Shown: positions 1 to 8,415 of the stretch, in pieces
Layout of the letters: the number at the start of each line of letters is the position of its first letter
Numbering within the stretch: position 1 is the stretch's first letter
Source of the DNA: Arthrobacter echini
GTDB taxonomy: Bacteria > Actinomycetota > Actinomycetes > Actinomycetales > Micrococcaceae
DNA: 64,000 nt
NCBI RefSeq assembly: GCF_008107445.1
Contig: NZ_VSLD01000002.1
Span: 434,001-498,000, forward strand
Direction of reading: 5' to 3'
The notes under the pieces: generated by a model
Told to the model about the DNA's origin: nothing
The model's input: only the letters and a program-made list of their open reading frames with translations
The model's database searches: none
Made by a program: the position numbers and the translations under genes

Positions 1-921
1 CTGCCGCATCATACTGCTGCACTCGTCGAGGAAAAGCTCCTGCCCCTTGCGGTTTCCACCAGCGTCTCGCGCCTGTCGTACCGCGCGAGGAAGCTCCGGA
101 CCGAGCTGCATCCCGAGGCACTCGAGGAACGGCGCAGGGACGCATCGCTACGCCGTCGGGTGGACTTCGAGCCGGCCGACGACGCCATGGCATGGCTCCA
201 TGTACTCCTGGGTGCCTCCGATGCTGCAGCGATAGACGCTCGATTGACCCGACTCGCCCGCACCCTGGAGGATCCTGTGGAGCGACGCACACTTCCCCAA
301 TTGCGCACAGATGTCCTGACCGACCTCCTCCTCGACGAGCTGGTACGCGAGGAGGAATGCACGTCCGAACCGCCGGGGTCTTCAGGCCCCGCCCGGTCCG
401 GGAGTCCCGGTCGCGTGGCCGGAAAGGCGGCGTACCATGCGCCGGTGCGGGCGCACATCAACGTCACCGTCCCGGTGCTGACGCTGCTGGGCGTGGATGA
501 TGCTCCGGCGGATCTCGAGGGCTACGGTCCCATCCCGGCCGACATAGCCCGACGCCTCGCTGCTCACGCTCCATCATTCACGCGGCTCCTCACGCACCCG
601 GAGACCGGAGCCGTCCTCAGCGTGGGTCGCACCTCGTACACCGTTCCTGCGGACCTGAAGAAGTGGCTACGGGTCCGGGACAGAACATGTCGACATCCGG
701 GATGTTCGGTTCCCGCGTCGCGATGCGAACTGGACCATACCCGGCCCTGGTCACAGGACGGGCCCACCTCGCACGACAATCTCGCTCACCTGTGCCGCAA
801 ACACCACATGCTCAAGAGCGAGGGGATCTGGCACTACGAGCAGCGGGACGGCGGGGTGCTGACCGCGACCTCGCCGGCAGGTGCCGTGTATGAATGCGAT
901 GTCGATCCGCTGCTCGTCTGA
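1..921 (+). CDS. DUF222 / HNH endonuclease domain protein (5' end outside window)
   Basis: The reading frame is open from base 1, so the N-terminus lies upstream of the window. The visible part contains the tail of a DUF222-type helical region followed by an HNH nuclease domain: two Cys in CRHPGC, the ELDHTRPWS core with the central His, then NLAHLCRKHHMLK. The combination DUF222 plus C-terminal HNH is known from large multi-copy families in Actinobacteria, particularly Micrococcales and Mycobacteriales. Their physiological role is not settled; links to mobile DNA have been suggested. The HNH metal-site residues look intact, so the nuclease could be active. A downstream GTG or ATG could be mistaken for the start because the real start is not in view. 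Confidence 0.85.
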   Translation: MPHHTAALVEEKLLPLAVSTSVSRLSYRARKLRTELHPEALEERRRDASLRRRVDFEPADDAMAWLHVLLGASDAAAIDARLTRLARTLEDPVERRTLPQLRTDVLTDLLLDELVREEECTSEPPGSSGPARSGSPGRVAGKAAYHAPVRAHINVTVPVLTLLGVDDAPADLEGYGPIPADIARRLAAHAPSFTRLLTHPETGAVLSVGRTSYTVPADLKKWLRVRDRTCRHPGCSVPASRCELDHTRPWSQDGPTSHDNLAHLCRKHHMLKSEGIWHYEQRDGGVLTATSPAGAVYECDVDPLLV

Positions 922-945
922 ACCACTCAAGGGGATCCACGCTCA

Positions 946-982
946 TCTGCGCGGCGGGATGCAGGCTGATGTGCTGCGCAGA
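946..982. terminator. Possible bidirectional terminator hairpin
   Basis: A 7-bp perfect inverted repeat (TCTGCGC / GCGCAGA) lies between the stop of the HNH gene and the stop of the convergent PKD-like gene. The loop is long and there is no U-tract, so this is a weak call based mainly on its position between convergent genes. Confidence 0.25.
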
Positions 983-1045
983 CACCGGGCGAATCCGGGT
1001 GTCGTCCGCGGCTACATCTCCACCTGTCCCCACCGCCTCCCCCGG

Positions 1046-2029
1046 TCAGCGCGTGGGTGGCTCACACCCGATGCCGGTTGGATTCTCGATGCAGTTCTCG
1101 CTCACGCTGTGGCCCTTCGTCCGCCAGATGCTCATCAGATGGGGCTCGGACACCACGGCTGCTTCGCCGGCAACGGGCTGGAACGGCCCCCCGTCCACCG
1201 AGTAGTCACCAGCGAAGAAGGTCGTCAGCGTCAGATCGAAATCGCCCGTCGAGGCGTACTGATGACTCGTGGGCGTCTGGGTATCGAAGGCGCTGCCGCC
1301 CACCGGACCGCCGGGCACAGGGGTCGTCGCGCTCGTCCCGTCGCCGTAGTTCCACTGATAGGAGACGGGCCTGGCCTTCAGCACGATGGCGGCATCATGG
1401 AAGTCGAAGGCGAATTCCTGCTCCTGCGCTTCGGCGAAAATGTTCGAGTGGGCGTTCCTCAGCCCGAAATTCGATGGCTGCGAGATGATCGTCGCGGCGA
1501 GGACCGGCTGCTTCTGGAACTCCTCGAGTGTGATCACGATCGGCGCCTCCTCCTCGGCGACCGCCGCTCCACCCTCCACAGGTGCAACAGGTGGTTCGCC
1601 GGGATACATGCAGGAGGATCGCCCGGTGGGAGTCTGCGTGGGCGGTTGGACGGTCCGATCCACTTCGATCCAGTTGACCAGGATCCCGCTGTCCTGAGCA
1701 TCGCACTGTGCATTCATCCGTGGGCAGAGGGCAGGGTCCAGATCACTTCCCACACCGGCAGTGCAGGCCCGGACGTAGGTGTAGTCGATGCCGTCGTCCT
1801 GAGGTAGAGCGGCTGGCTGAGCAGGTAGATCGGAGGGTTGATTATGCAGAGGCGTCGACCCGCGCCCTGCGACCTCTGCTCTCGTGACGCTAGACGCATT
1901 GACAAGACCTGCGTCTGAGAATCCTGCTGCCACTTCCCTAGAATCTGCACTGGCAGCGCCAGCTTGGAAGAGCTGAAACATAGTCAACAATAGAACAGTT
2001 GCCAAACATGCGTGTATTCTGTTCGACAT
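1046..2029 (-). CDS. Secreted PKD-like domain protein, unknown function
   Basis: A 327-residue protein starting with a clear signal peptide (MSNRIHAC, a hydrophobic stretch, then an AxA-type cleavage region AGAASADS). The middle is Cys-containing and Pro/Thr/Glu-rich. Around residues 220-290 a PKD/Ig-like fold is suggested by YQWNYGDG followed by HQYASTGDFDLTLTT, the usual signature of bacterial surface PKD domains. The C-terminus has two more Cys, consistent with disulfide bonds outside the cell. I chose the ATG at 2029 because it follows the upstream gene's TAA with a single base between, and a GAGGGA motif lies within that gene's last codons; an upstream in-frame start would overlap it. 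The gene is therefore translationally coupled to the DUF6318 lipoprotein gene. No enzymatic motif was seen; a role in cell-surface contacts is inference. Confidence 0.75.
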   Translation of the reverse strand: MSNRIHACLATVLLLTMFQLFQAGAASADSREVAAGFSDAGLVNASSVTRAEVAGRGSTPLHNQPSDLPAQPAALPQDDGIDYTYVRACTAGVGSDLDPALCPRMNAQCDAQDSGILVNWIEVDRTVQPPTQTPTGRSSCMYPGEPPVAPVEGGAAVAEEEAPIVITLEEFQKQPVLAATIISQPSNFGLRNAHSNIFAEAQEQEFAFDFHDAAIVLKARPVSYQWNYGDGTSATTPVPGGPVGGSAFDTQTPTSHQYASTGDFDLTLTTFFAGDYSVDGGPFQPVAGEAAVVSEPHLMSIWRTKGHSVSENCIENPTGIGCEPPTR

Positions 2030-2030
2030 T

Positions 2031-2693
2031 TTAAGTTCCCTCAGGAGACCCAAAGTCGAGCATTATCCATTGATTCTCTTCCCACAGAGCAATGGTCACG
2101 TTAACCGTCAAAGGAAGTGCTTCTGATTTATTGATCTCAGTGCCTGTTGAGTCGAAGTAGGTTAAACCAGCTTGTTCGACACCAACAAATGAGTTTATAG
2201 ATCCTTCAGTGTTCTTTATGAACTCAGTATCAAAGGAGGAAAGGTTAACTGCACCTCCGACAATCCACCCCTTGTCGGCATATAAATCTCGCACTTGTCC
2301 TGTCAGGTTCTCGCAGGTCCGACAGCCCGGGTCAGTCACAGCGTCGAACGGCTCCCAGTCGTTGGTCTCGTAGCCGTAGGAAAACAGCTCGAACCAGTAC
2401 TCCGTGAACGCCTCCAGTCCCTCCGCCGAGTTCTCGTCCGCCAGGGCCGGCTTCACAGGGACGGGGATATTGACCGCCGGCCCGGCCGATGATGCCGGTG
2501 AGGGCTGCGGAGTCGCCGGCGCCGACTCGGACGGCGTCGATCCCGGAGCTGAAGGAGACTCGACGGCAGGAGGAGTCCCGTCGATCGATGGTTCCGTGGG
2601 CCCCTGGCAGCCGCTGAGCACCATCACGGAGATGAGTGCGCCTGTAAGGATCGGCCCGGCCTGTCGACGACCATTTGCACCCACAGAAAACAC
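2031..2693 (-). CDS. DUF6318-type lipoprotein
   Basis: About 220 residues. The N-terminus is a lipoprotein signal: basic n-region, hydrophobic core, lipobox LSGC around residue 29. A Pro/Ser/Ala linker follows, then a globular domain beginning near VKPALADENSAEGLEAFTEYWFELFSYGYETNDWEPF, broken here only by my reading, with CRTC in the centre; this resembles the DUF6318 family of Micrococcales. The function of that family is unknown. The GTG at 2693 is preferred because GGGGAG sits just before it; a GTG at 2711 in the same frame is possible. Base composition changes sharply inside the gene: the signal and linker part is near 70% GC, while 2101-2220 is only about 40%. It is coupled to the downstream PKD-like gene. 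Confidence 0.75.
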   Translation of the reverse strand: MFSVGANGRRQAGPILTGALISVMVLSGCQGPTEPSIDGTPPAVESPSAPGSTPSESAPATPQPSPASSAGPAVNIPVPVKPALADENSAEGLEAFTEYWFELFSYGYETNDWEPFDAVTDPGCRTCENLTGQVRDLYADKGWIVGGAVNLSSFDTEFIKNTEGSINSFVGVEQAGLTYFDSTGTEINKSEALPLTVNVTIALWEENQWIMLDFGSPEGT

Positions 2694-2853
2694 GTGACTC
2701 CCCGATCGCACTTGCCTGCTCAGCCGGAATGGGCATCAGCATAACCCGTCGGAAGTCCTTCCCGACAGGTTATGCACAGGTTCGCACCACTCGGACTTCG
2801 CACCCGGCCGAGGGGTCCGATCAGTACGAATCTGTCCCTCGGAGAGCCTCGGG

Positions 2854-4419
2854 TCAGCGGTTCCTCGACACTGCGAGCAGGAGTTCCGGAGCCCTGCGGT
2901 CGTACCACCGACCACCCGCACGGATCCCGATCAGCAGCACGGCACCGCCGAGCAGCACCCCGACCAGGAGTGTCAGCCAGCCGTAGAGCTGATCCCCGCT
3001 CACGAAGTACACGATCGTCAGGACGATCTCCGGCAGTGCCAGCAGCAGCATCACGAGCCACCCACCGAACTGCACTACGAACATCAGGAAGTTCGTCCCG
3101 GGTGGCGTCTTGAAGGCGCTCTCCCCCGGAAGCGGCACGTTGTAGGTGTACCGGGCCGAGACGAAACTCGACAGACCCGTACCGGTGAACAGGAACCCCA
3201 GGGCGAGGCCGAGCATCACCGGCAGATCCTCCATCCTCCCCGCGATGAGCAGCGGGACCACCGTGAGGACGAGCGTCGCGGGCAGGGCGAAGACGAGCAG
3301 GGCGGCCGCCCTCCCCCAGCGGTCGTCGCGCCCGCTGACCCCTGTGGAGAGATGCAGGCTGAAGGCCGTGTTGTCGTAGGAGACATCCGCCGAGATGGCC
3401 CAGGCGAGCAGGAACGCCGCGATGGGTCCGACGAAGGCGAACGCCCCTCCGGCTCCACCACCCGAGAGGAACAGGAGGACGGCCAGCAACGGGATGAGGA
3501 CGAGCGAGGCTGCGTACCGCGGATCCCGTACCCAGTACGTCAGCGCCCGGGCAGCGACTGCTCCCGAGGGGGTTGCCGGGAAACGGGTGAACCAGCCGAG
3601 GTTCCCGCCCGCCTTCTTCGTCACGGCGTTGTAGGGCGGGGTGACCAGCGCGTGGCTGAGACTGCGGCTCCACAGGAGAACGAACACCGCGAGGGTGGCG
3701 ACGCCGATGAGTATGCGCACGACGGCGAGCCCGGGGTTCCCCGCGGCGACGTCGGCCGGAGCGGCCCACAGGGCCCCGAGAGGCGTCCATGCCAGCACGT
3801 CCGCGAGCCTCCCGGCGAAGCCCGGCGAACTCTGGAAGCCGGCCGCGAGTCCACCGATGATGGGACCGAGGAAGAAGAGCGGGAGGAAGGCCACGATGCC
3901 GTTCACGTCCTTGAACCGCCGCGATCCCGTGAGGGCGGAGACCGCCGTCGTGACGAGCCGCGAGGCGACGACGCACAGGACCACCGCGAGCAGTCCGCAG
4001 ACCAGTGCCGTCAGTGCGGCCGCGGGGTAGCGGATCCAGGTGATGACCAGCGTCAGGGCGGCTATGAGCGTCACCAGACCCGGTATGCCCACCAGTCCGC
4101 CGAGCACCAGGCCCGCCAGCAGCTGGCGCATGGGGATCGTGTAGGTGACGAAGCGTGCGGGATCGAGCGTCATGTCCACACCGGACACCGCGATGGGGAT
4201 CACGATCCAGCCCAGCACCGTCGCCGAGCCCCCGATCACCAGGATGGTGCGGATGAGTTCGGGATCCGCCGAACCCAGGAACACCAGACCGCTGACGAGG
4301 AACGCGAGCATCCCCAGGCCGTACAGACCCCCGAGGATCACCCCGACGAGTTGCGCGGTGCTCCGCTTCAACGAATTGCGGAGGAGCGTCAGTTTGAGCC
4401 TCAGGAGGTGCGCAACCAC
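2854..4419 (-). CDS. ABC-2 type transporter permease
   Basis: About 521 residues, almost entirely hydrophobic, with roughly a dozen predicted membrane segments and short basic loops. It is the membrane partner of the ATP-binding protein encoded just upstream. The GTG at 4419 (VVAHLLRLKL) overlaps the end of the ATPase gene by 19 bases and is favoured because the protein from there looks like an intact permease; the frame stays open upstream only as a highly basic, non-membrane sequence. Family resemblance is to actinobacterial exporter permeases of the ABC-2 group; the substrate cannot be read from the sequence. Confidence 0.8.
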   Translation of the reverse strand: MVAHLLRLKLTLLRNSLKRSTAQLVGVILGGLYGLGMLAFLVSGLVFLGSADPELIRTILVIGGSATVLGWIVIPIAVSGVDMTLDPARFVTYTIPMRQLLAGLVLGGLVGIPGLVTLIAALTLVITWIRYPAAALTALVCGLLAVVLCVVASRLVTTAVSALTGSRRFKDVNGIVAFLPLFFLGPIIGGLAAGFQSSPGFAGRLADVLAWTPLGALWAAPADVAAGNPGLAVVRILIGVATLAVFVLLWSRSLSHALVTPPYNAVTKKAGGNLGWFTRFPATPSGAVAARALTYWVRDPRYAASLVLIPLLAVLLFLSGGGAGGAFAFVGPIAAFLLAWAISADVSYDNTAFSLHLSTGVSGRDDRWGRAAALLVFALPATLVLTVVPLLIAGRMEDLPVMLGLALGFLFTGTGLSSFVSARYTYNVPLPGESAFKTPPGTNFLMFVVQFGGWLVMLLLALPEIVLTIVYFVSGDQLYGWLTLLVGVLLGGAVLLIGIRAGGRWYDRRAPELLLAVSRNR

Positions 4420-5210
4420 GACAGCCCTTCCGACGTGTTCCTTCCGCCGACGAGTTCGACGAAGCGATCCTCCAGCGTGGCATCGCCGCGCACCTCGTCG
4501 ATCGTTCCGGCGGCGAGGACCGTGCCCCCCGCGATGACCGCCACGTGGTCGCACATGCGCTGCACCAGGTCCATCACGTGGCTCGAGACGATGACCGAAC
4601 CACCCGAGTGCACGTAGCTGCTGAGGATGTCGCGGATGTTCGCCGCCGAGACGGGATCCACCGACTCGAAGGGCTCGTCGAGGACGAGCAGCTTCGGGGC
4701 ATGGATGAGTGCCGACGCCAGGGCGATCTTCTTGGTCATGCCCGCCGAGTAGTCGACCACCAGGGTTCCGGCGTCGTTCGTCAGATCGAGGGCCCGCAGC
4801 AGATCGCCCGTCCGCTCGGTGACCGTCTCCCGGTCCATGCCGCGCAGCAGACCCGCGTAGGTGACGAGTTGCTCACCGCTCAGCCGGTCGAACAACCTGA
4901 CGCCGTCGGGCAGGACCCCCATCAGCCTCTTGGCCTCGAGCGGCTTCTCCCAGACGTCGACCCCGTGGACGAGAGCCTGCCCGTGGTCCGGCCGCAGCAA
5001 CCCCGTCGCCATGGACAGTGTGGTGGTCTTCCCTGCTCCGTTGGGGCCGACGAGCCCGAAGAAGGAGCCGGCCGGCACCTCCAGGTCCACCCCGTTCACG
5101 GCGATCTTGTCCCCGAAGCGCTTCGCCAGACCGCGGATGCTCAGTGCTGCCGTTCCGGAGGGTTGCTGCGGATTGTCCTGGTCAGAAGGTGATGGCACGG
5201 GAGAGCTCAT
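4401..5210 (-). CDS. ABC transporter ATP-binding protein
   Basis: A 269-residue ABC ATPase. Walker A is GPNGAGKT (about residue 47), the Q-loop region follows, Walker B is LLVLDEPF and the H-loop is SSHVMD. The signature motif reads YSAGMTKK rather than canonical LSGGQ, which is seen in ABC-2 exporter ATPases of the CcmA type. It pairs with the overlapping permease gene downstream. The ATG at 5210 is chosen because a TAGCCT -10 element lies exactly six bases upstream, which suggests a leaderless transcript starting at this codon; a GTG two codons upstream is the alternative. Confidence 0.88.
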   Translation of the reverse strand: MSSPVPSPSDQDNPQQPSGTAALSIRGLAKRFGDKIAVNGVDLEVPAGSFFGLVGPNGAGKTTTLSMATGLLRPDHGQALVHGVDVWEKPLEAKRLMGVLPDGVRLFDRLSGEQLVTYAGLLRGMDRETVTERTGDLLRALDLTNDAGTLVVDYSAGMTKKIALASALIHAPKLLVLDEPFESVDPVSAANIRDILSSYVHSGGSVIVSSHVMDLVQRMCDHVAVIAGGTVLAAGTIDEVRGDATLEDRFVELVGGRNTSEGLSWLRTS

Positions 5211-5216
5211 GAGCAC

Positions 5217-5222
5217 AGGCTA
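5217..5222 (-). promoter_or_regulatory. -10 element for leaderless ABC ATPase mRNA
   Basis: TAGCCT (TAnnnT class) read on the minus strand, six bases before the ATG at 5210, with no Shine-Dalgarno between them. Confidence 0.45.
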
Positions 5223-5368
5223 GCAACGGGCCCGGAACCCGTTCGTCATCCCAAAGGCGGAAAATCGCCGCTCAGAAAGCGCTCGCTGGCGTACCGGCCG
5301 GTGGTGCAGCAGTCATGGACGTCCTCCGCCGGGTCGAGAGGGCGGGACGCTGCGCAGCACGCGCCGGA

Positions 5369-6322
5369 TCAGAAGAGGGCCCGCGCCAGCGCACTGCGTG
5401 CCTTCGTGACCCGCGGATCAGCGGTCCCGACGACGTCGAACAGTTCCAGCAGTCTCTTGCGTGCGCTCTCCCTGTCTTCGCCGACACTGCGGGCGATGAG
5501 GTCGACGATGCGCTTGAACGCGTCCTCGACATGCCCGCCCGTGAGATCGAGATCGGCGACCGTGAGCTGGGCCTCGACGGAGTCTGGTTCGTCGGCTGCA
5601 CGTCGTCGCGCCACGTCCGCGTCGAGGTCCTGGACGCGGCCCATCAGTTCCACCTGCGCGAGCCCGGCCTTGGCGTCCGTGTCGGCCGGCTGCTCGGCGA
5701 GCGCGCGCCGGTAAGCGGCGGCTGCGGCCTGGAAGTCGCCCTGCTCGATGGCGTCGAAGGCCTCCTGATGCAGTGGCGGCAGGGGAGGCTCCTCCGCGAC
5801 GGCGTCGGGCTGTGCCCCGTCGTTCAGCGTGCCGGTGACCCCGTTGGCCTCGGCGACCTTCATGAGCTCATCGAGATAGGCCTGGATCTGGGGAGCCGGC
5901 AGCAAGCCCTCGAACAGGGGTACGGGCTGCCCCTTCACCACGGCCACCACCGTCGGCACACCCTGTGCCTGGAGCGCCTGCGCGATCTGCGGCTGGGACT
6001 GCAGGTCCACCTGCGCCAGGAGGATCCGTCCGTCGAACTCGATCGTGGCCGCCTCGAGCACAGCCGTCACCTGGTTGGACTGGTCGCTGTGGGTGGAGCG
6101 CAGATTGACCACGATGGGCACCTGGGACGAGAGCTGCACCAGCTGCGGGAACGTCTGCTCCGTCACTTCCACGATGTACGGACTCGACCCGGACGGGCCC
6201 TGCCGCCCTGCGTCCGGCCGGGACGCGGCGTCGGCCCGGGCCTTCAGGGCGGACAGGTCCACGGCTCCACGAAGATTCATGCTCGACGGCGGGGTACCGC
6301 CCCGCTGTGCTGGTGTAGACAA
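5369..6322 (-). CDS. Thioredoxin-like / TPR protein (CnoX/YbbN family) lacking CxxC
   Basis: A 317-residue protein with an N-terminal thioredoxin fold (about residues 48-150) and a C-terminal tetratricopeptide-like helical region (about 190-317), the architecture of CnoX/YbbN, a protein that links holdase activity with redox protection of proteins. The position where thioredoxins carry CxxC reads RSTHSDQ, so disulfide chemistry at that site is lost; the cis-Pro region GVPTVVAV is kept. The start is a TTG at 6322, supported by a strong AGAGAGG about eight bases upstream; an ATG at 6280 is the alternative. Spacing to neighbours suggests a single-gene unit. Confidence 0.8.
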   Translation of the reverse strand: MSTPAQRGGTPPSSMNLRGAVDLSALKARADAASRPDAGRQGPSGSSPYIVEVTEQTFPQLVQLSSQVPIVVNLRSTHSDQSNQVTAVLEAATIEFDGRILLAQVDLQSQPQIAQALQAQGVPTVVAVVKGQPVPLFEGLLPAPQIQAYLDELMKVAEANGVTGTLNDGAQPDAVAEEPPLPPLHQEAFDAIEQGDFQAAAAAYRRALAEQPADTDAKAGLAQVELMGRVQDLDADVARRRAADEPDSVEAQLTVADLDLTGGHVEDAFKRIVDLIARSVGEDRESARKRLLELFDVVGTADPRVTKARSALARALF

Positions 6323-6381
6323 TGCTCTACCTCTCTCTGGGACTGCTGCTGGTATGGATGCATCCGGCCGGGGCGCCGCGG

Positions 6382-8208
6382 TCAGCGAAGCTCGGCGGAC
6401 AACAACTGCTGGACCGCCCCGACGACGCGGACCGCGTCGCCGCTGCCTGCGGGTGGTACGTACATCATCACTGCTTCTCCCCGGATCACGTCGATCCCGG
6501 TCCTGCTCGTCGCCTCACCGGTCAGGGATTCGTACACCGTTCCGTCGAGGTCGAGCCTGCCTGCTGCGGAGCTCGGGACACTGGAATAGGTCTGGGTGAG
6601 ATACCCGAACACCATCGCTCCGCCGTCTCCGGTCGGCAGCGCCCGGGTCTGCTGGTCCTGGGCGGAATGCGAGAAGGAGACCGTGGCCCCGCTGCTGCCG
6701 GGTGCATTGCTGATCTCGGCCTGCACGCCGGTGATCGTACCGGTGAACGGGTCTTCCTCGAAGACGCCCGCCCTCCTGACGGACGGGTCGGAGAGGACGT
6801 CGGCGAGGGCGGTGATCGCCTCCTGGGGCGCCAGCGTCAGTGCGCCGGGCTCGTCCAGCGGGATGGGCCCTGTGGCGCCCGGGGGCGGTGGCGTGGGGAA
6901 GGTGACCTCCGGGAGCATCTGGACGGCCGAGATGAGCCGGTAGTTCTCGCGGGCCGACTCCTGCTCGAGCACCAGCGCCTGCGGGACGGGATTCCCGGCA
7001 CCCTGGGTGAGGACGACGAGCGTCCTCGGCCACTGGACACCGGTGGGGATCATCTCCAGCAGCACGGGCACTGCGGCGACCGGAACCGGGGGTGCAGCAG
7101 CGGCGTCCTTCGCGCCCACGGCATAGGCACCCGCCCGGAGGTCACGTGCCGCGGCGTCCACCCTGGGTGCCAGGCGCGCCGGGTCGGCAGCCGCGTCGGC
7201 GTCCGCGACGGTCACTGCGACCGCTGCGAGAATGCGCTCGAGCTGGCTGTCGAGGACCACGGGTGGACCGCTCGCAACGCTCCCCGGCGACGGCGCCCCG
7301 GTCGCCAGCGGCGGCTCGTCCGTGGCGACGGCAGAGGCGGAGTCAGAGGCGGAGGCAGTCGTCCCCACACCCGGCGCGAGTGCAAGACCAGGTGCTGCCA
7401 CGAGGAGGGATCCCGCACCGGCCAGGCCGATGACCAGTGTGCTCGACCGGCGAGCGATGGTCGAGGACACGACACCCGACCTGCCCGACCCCCCGCCCTG
7501 CCCACCGACGGCCGACGCCGTGCGGCCGGTGGTACCCCTCCCGGGGCGGCCACGCGGCGCGCTGAACAGCACCGCCAGACCGAGGACCACCACGAGCGCG
7601 CCACCGACGAGCAGCGGCAGGGCGAGCGGGGTGGACTGGTCGTTGGGCCGGGTCACCGAGATCTCCGTGGGCGCGGGAACGTCACCGCCGGTGGCGAGGA
7701 GGATCGACCAGTCACCCTCGACGGGTTCGCTCCAGCGGTACGACACCCGTCCGGCGGCGGAGGTCTCGCTCACCCAGAGATCGCTCCCCCCGGGATCTGG
7801 CACGGTCGGCTCACCCTCGGTGTAGTGCGTGGCGAGGGTGTCCCCGACGGTGCCGATGATGCTGACCCGGGCGGCATCGCCTACCCAGGCCTCCACATCG
7901 GACGACCGCCCGACGGCGAGGGTGAAGGGACCGTCACCCTCGACCGTCACCTCGAGATCTCCGCCCTGCTCCCCGCGGACCGCCGGCATGATGACCGTCA
8001 CGGGCGCGGACCGCGTGTCACCGACAGTGCCGATCGTGAGCATCTCGGCCGGCTTCCAGATCGTGCGCACACCGATCCCGAGCAGCATCAGCACGAGCCC
8101 CGCGACGATGATCGGTACAGCCACCTTCACACGCACTCGTCGCCTATCGTCGTCCGGACCGCCTGGCCCGGCGGTCCTGGAGGTCGGTCCCGACCCCACC
8201 GGGACCAC
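6382..8208 (-). CDS. Large membrane protein of unknown function
   Basis: 608 residues. After a short Gly/Pro/Arg-rich N-terminus comes a membrane segment (about 28-50), an extracytoplasmic part with repeated IGTVGDT motifs, a second membrane segment (about 197-217), a basic Gly-rich loop, a third hydrophobic segment (about 265-285) and a long Ala/Pro/Val-rich domain probably outside the membrane. I recognise no enzymatic motif. It is divergent from the AI-2E permease gene and upstream of the CnoX-like gene. The GTG at 8208 is used; GTG codons about 23 codons later (VRVKVAVP) would remove only the Gly/Pro-rich lead. Confidence 0.65.
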   Translation of the reverse strand: MVPVGSGPTSRTAGPGGPDDDRRRVRVKVAVPIIVAGLVLMLLGIGVRTIWKPAEMLTIGTVGDTRSAPVTVIMPAVRGEQGGDLEVTVEGDGPFTLAVGRSSDVEAWVGDAARVSIIGTVGDTLATHYTEGEPTVPDPGGSDLWVSETSAAGRVSYRWSEPVEGDWSILLATGGDVPAPTEISVTRPNDQSTPLALPLLVGGALVVVLGLAVLFSAPRGRPGRGTTGRTASAVGGQGGGSGRSGVVSSTIARRSSTLVIGLAGAGSLLVAAPGLALAPGVGTTASASDSASAVATDEPPLATGAPSPGSVASGPPVVLDSQLERILAAVAVTVADADAAADPARLAPRVDAAARDLRAGAYAVGAKDAAAAPPVPVAAVPVLLEMIPTGVQWPRTLVVLTQGAGNPVPQALVLEQESARENYRLISAVQMLPEVTFPTPPPPGATGPIPLDEPGALTLAPQEAITALADVLSDPSVRRAGVFEEDPFTGTITGVQAEISNAPGSSGATVSFSHSAQDQQTRALPTGDGGAMVFGYLTQTYSSVPSSAAGRLDLDGTVYESLTGEATSRTGIDVIRGEAVMMYVPPAGSGDAVRVVGAVQQLLSAELR

Positions 8209-8357
8209 CCGGGATGGTCACTCAATGGTACCGATATCCCGCGGGATCAGCCGGTGCCTACGCTGGTGTGCGTAGAGCAGGGGCCGGGCGGTGGGCCACA
8301 CCGGCGGCGCCGTCCCCGGGGTGTTGCAGGAGCCGGTTCCGCGCGGGTCCCGGCTGT

Positions 8358-8363
8358 TAGGGT
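8358..8363 (+). promoter_or_regulatory. Putative -10 element of AI-2E permease gene
   Basis: TAGGGT at this place predicts transcription starting near 8370. It favours an early start codon (TTG 8416) over the ATG at 8602. No convincing -35 was found. Confidence 0.35.
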
Positions 8364-8415
8364 TTCGCTAGACCCGCGGCAGAGGCCCCCGCCCACCCGA
8401 AAGCAGACTCCTTCG

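Noticed and set aside
1-2711. Toxin-antitoxin or polymorphic-toxin system made of the HNH protein and its neighbours
   Set aside because: The HNH gene is convergent with the secreted pair, no export signal links it to them and no immunity-like gene is visible.
3352-4617. 421-codon plus-strand frame opposite the ABC permease
   Set aside because: Composition is Arg/Glu/His-rich without domain features; the minus strand has a clear permease.
6322-8415. Upstream extension of the AI-2E permease frame
   Set aside because: Antisense to the membrane protein at 6382-8208 and rich in Arg/Gly/His; typical shadow frame in GC-rich DNA.
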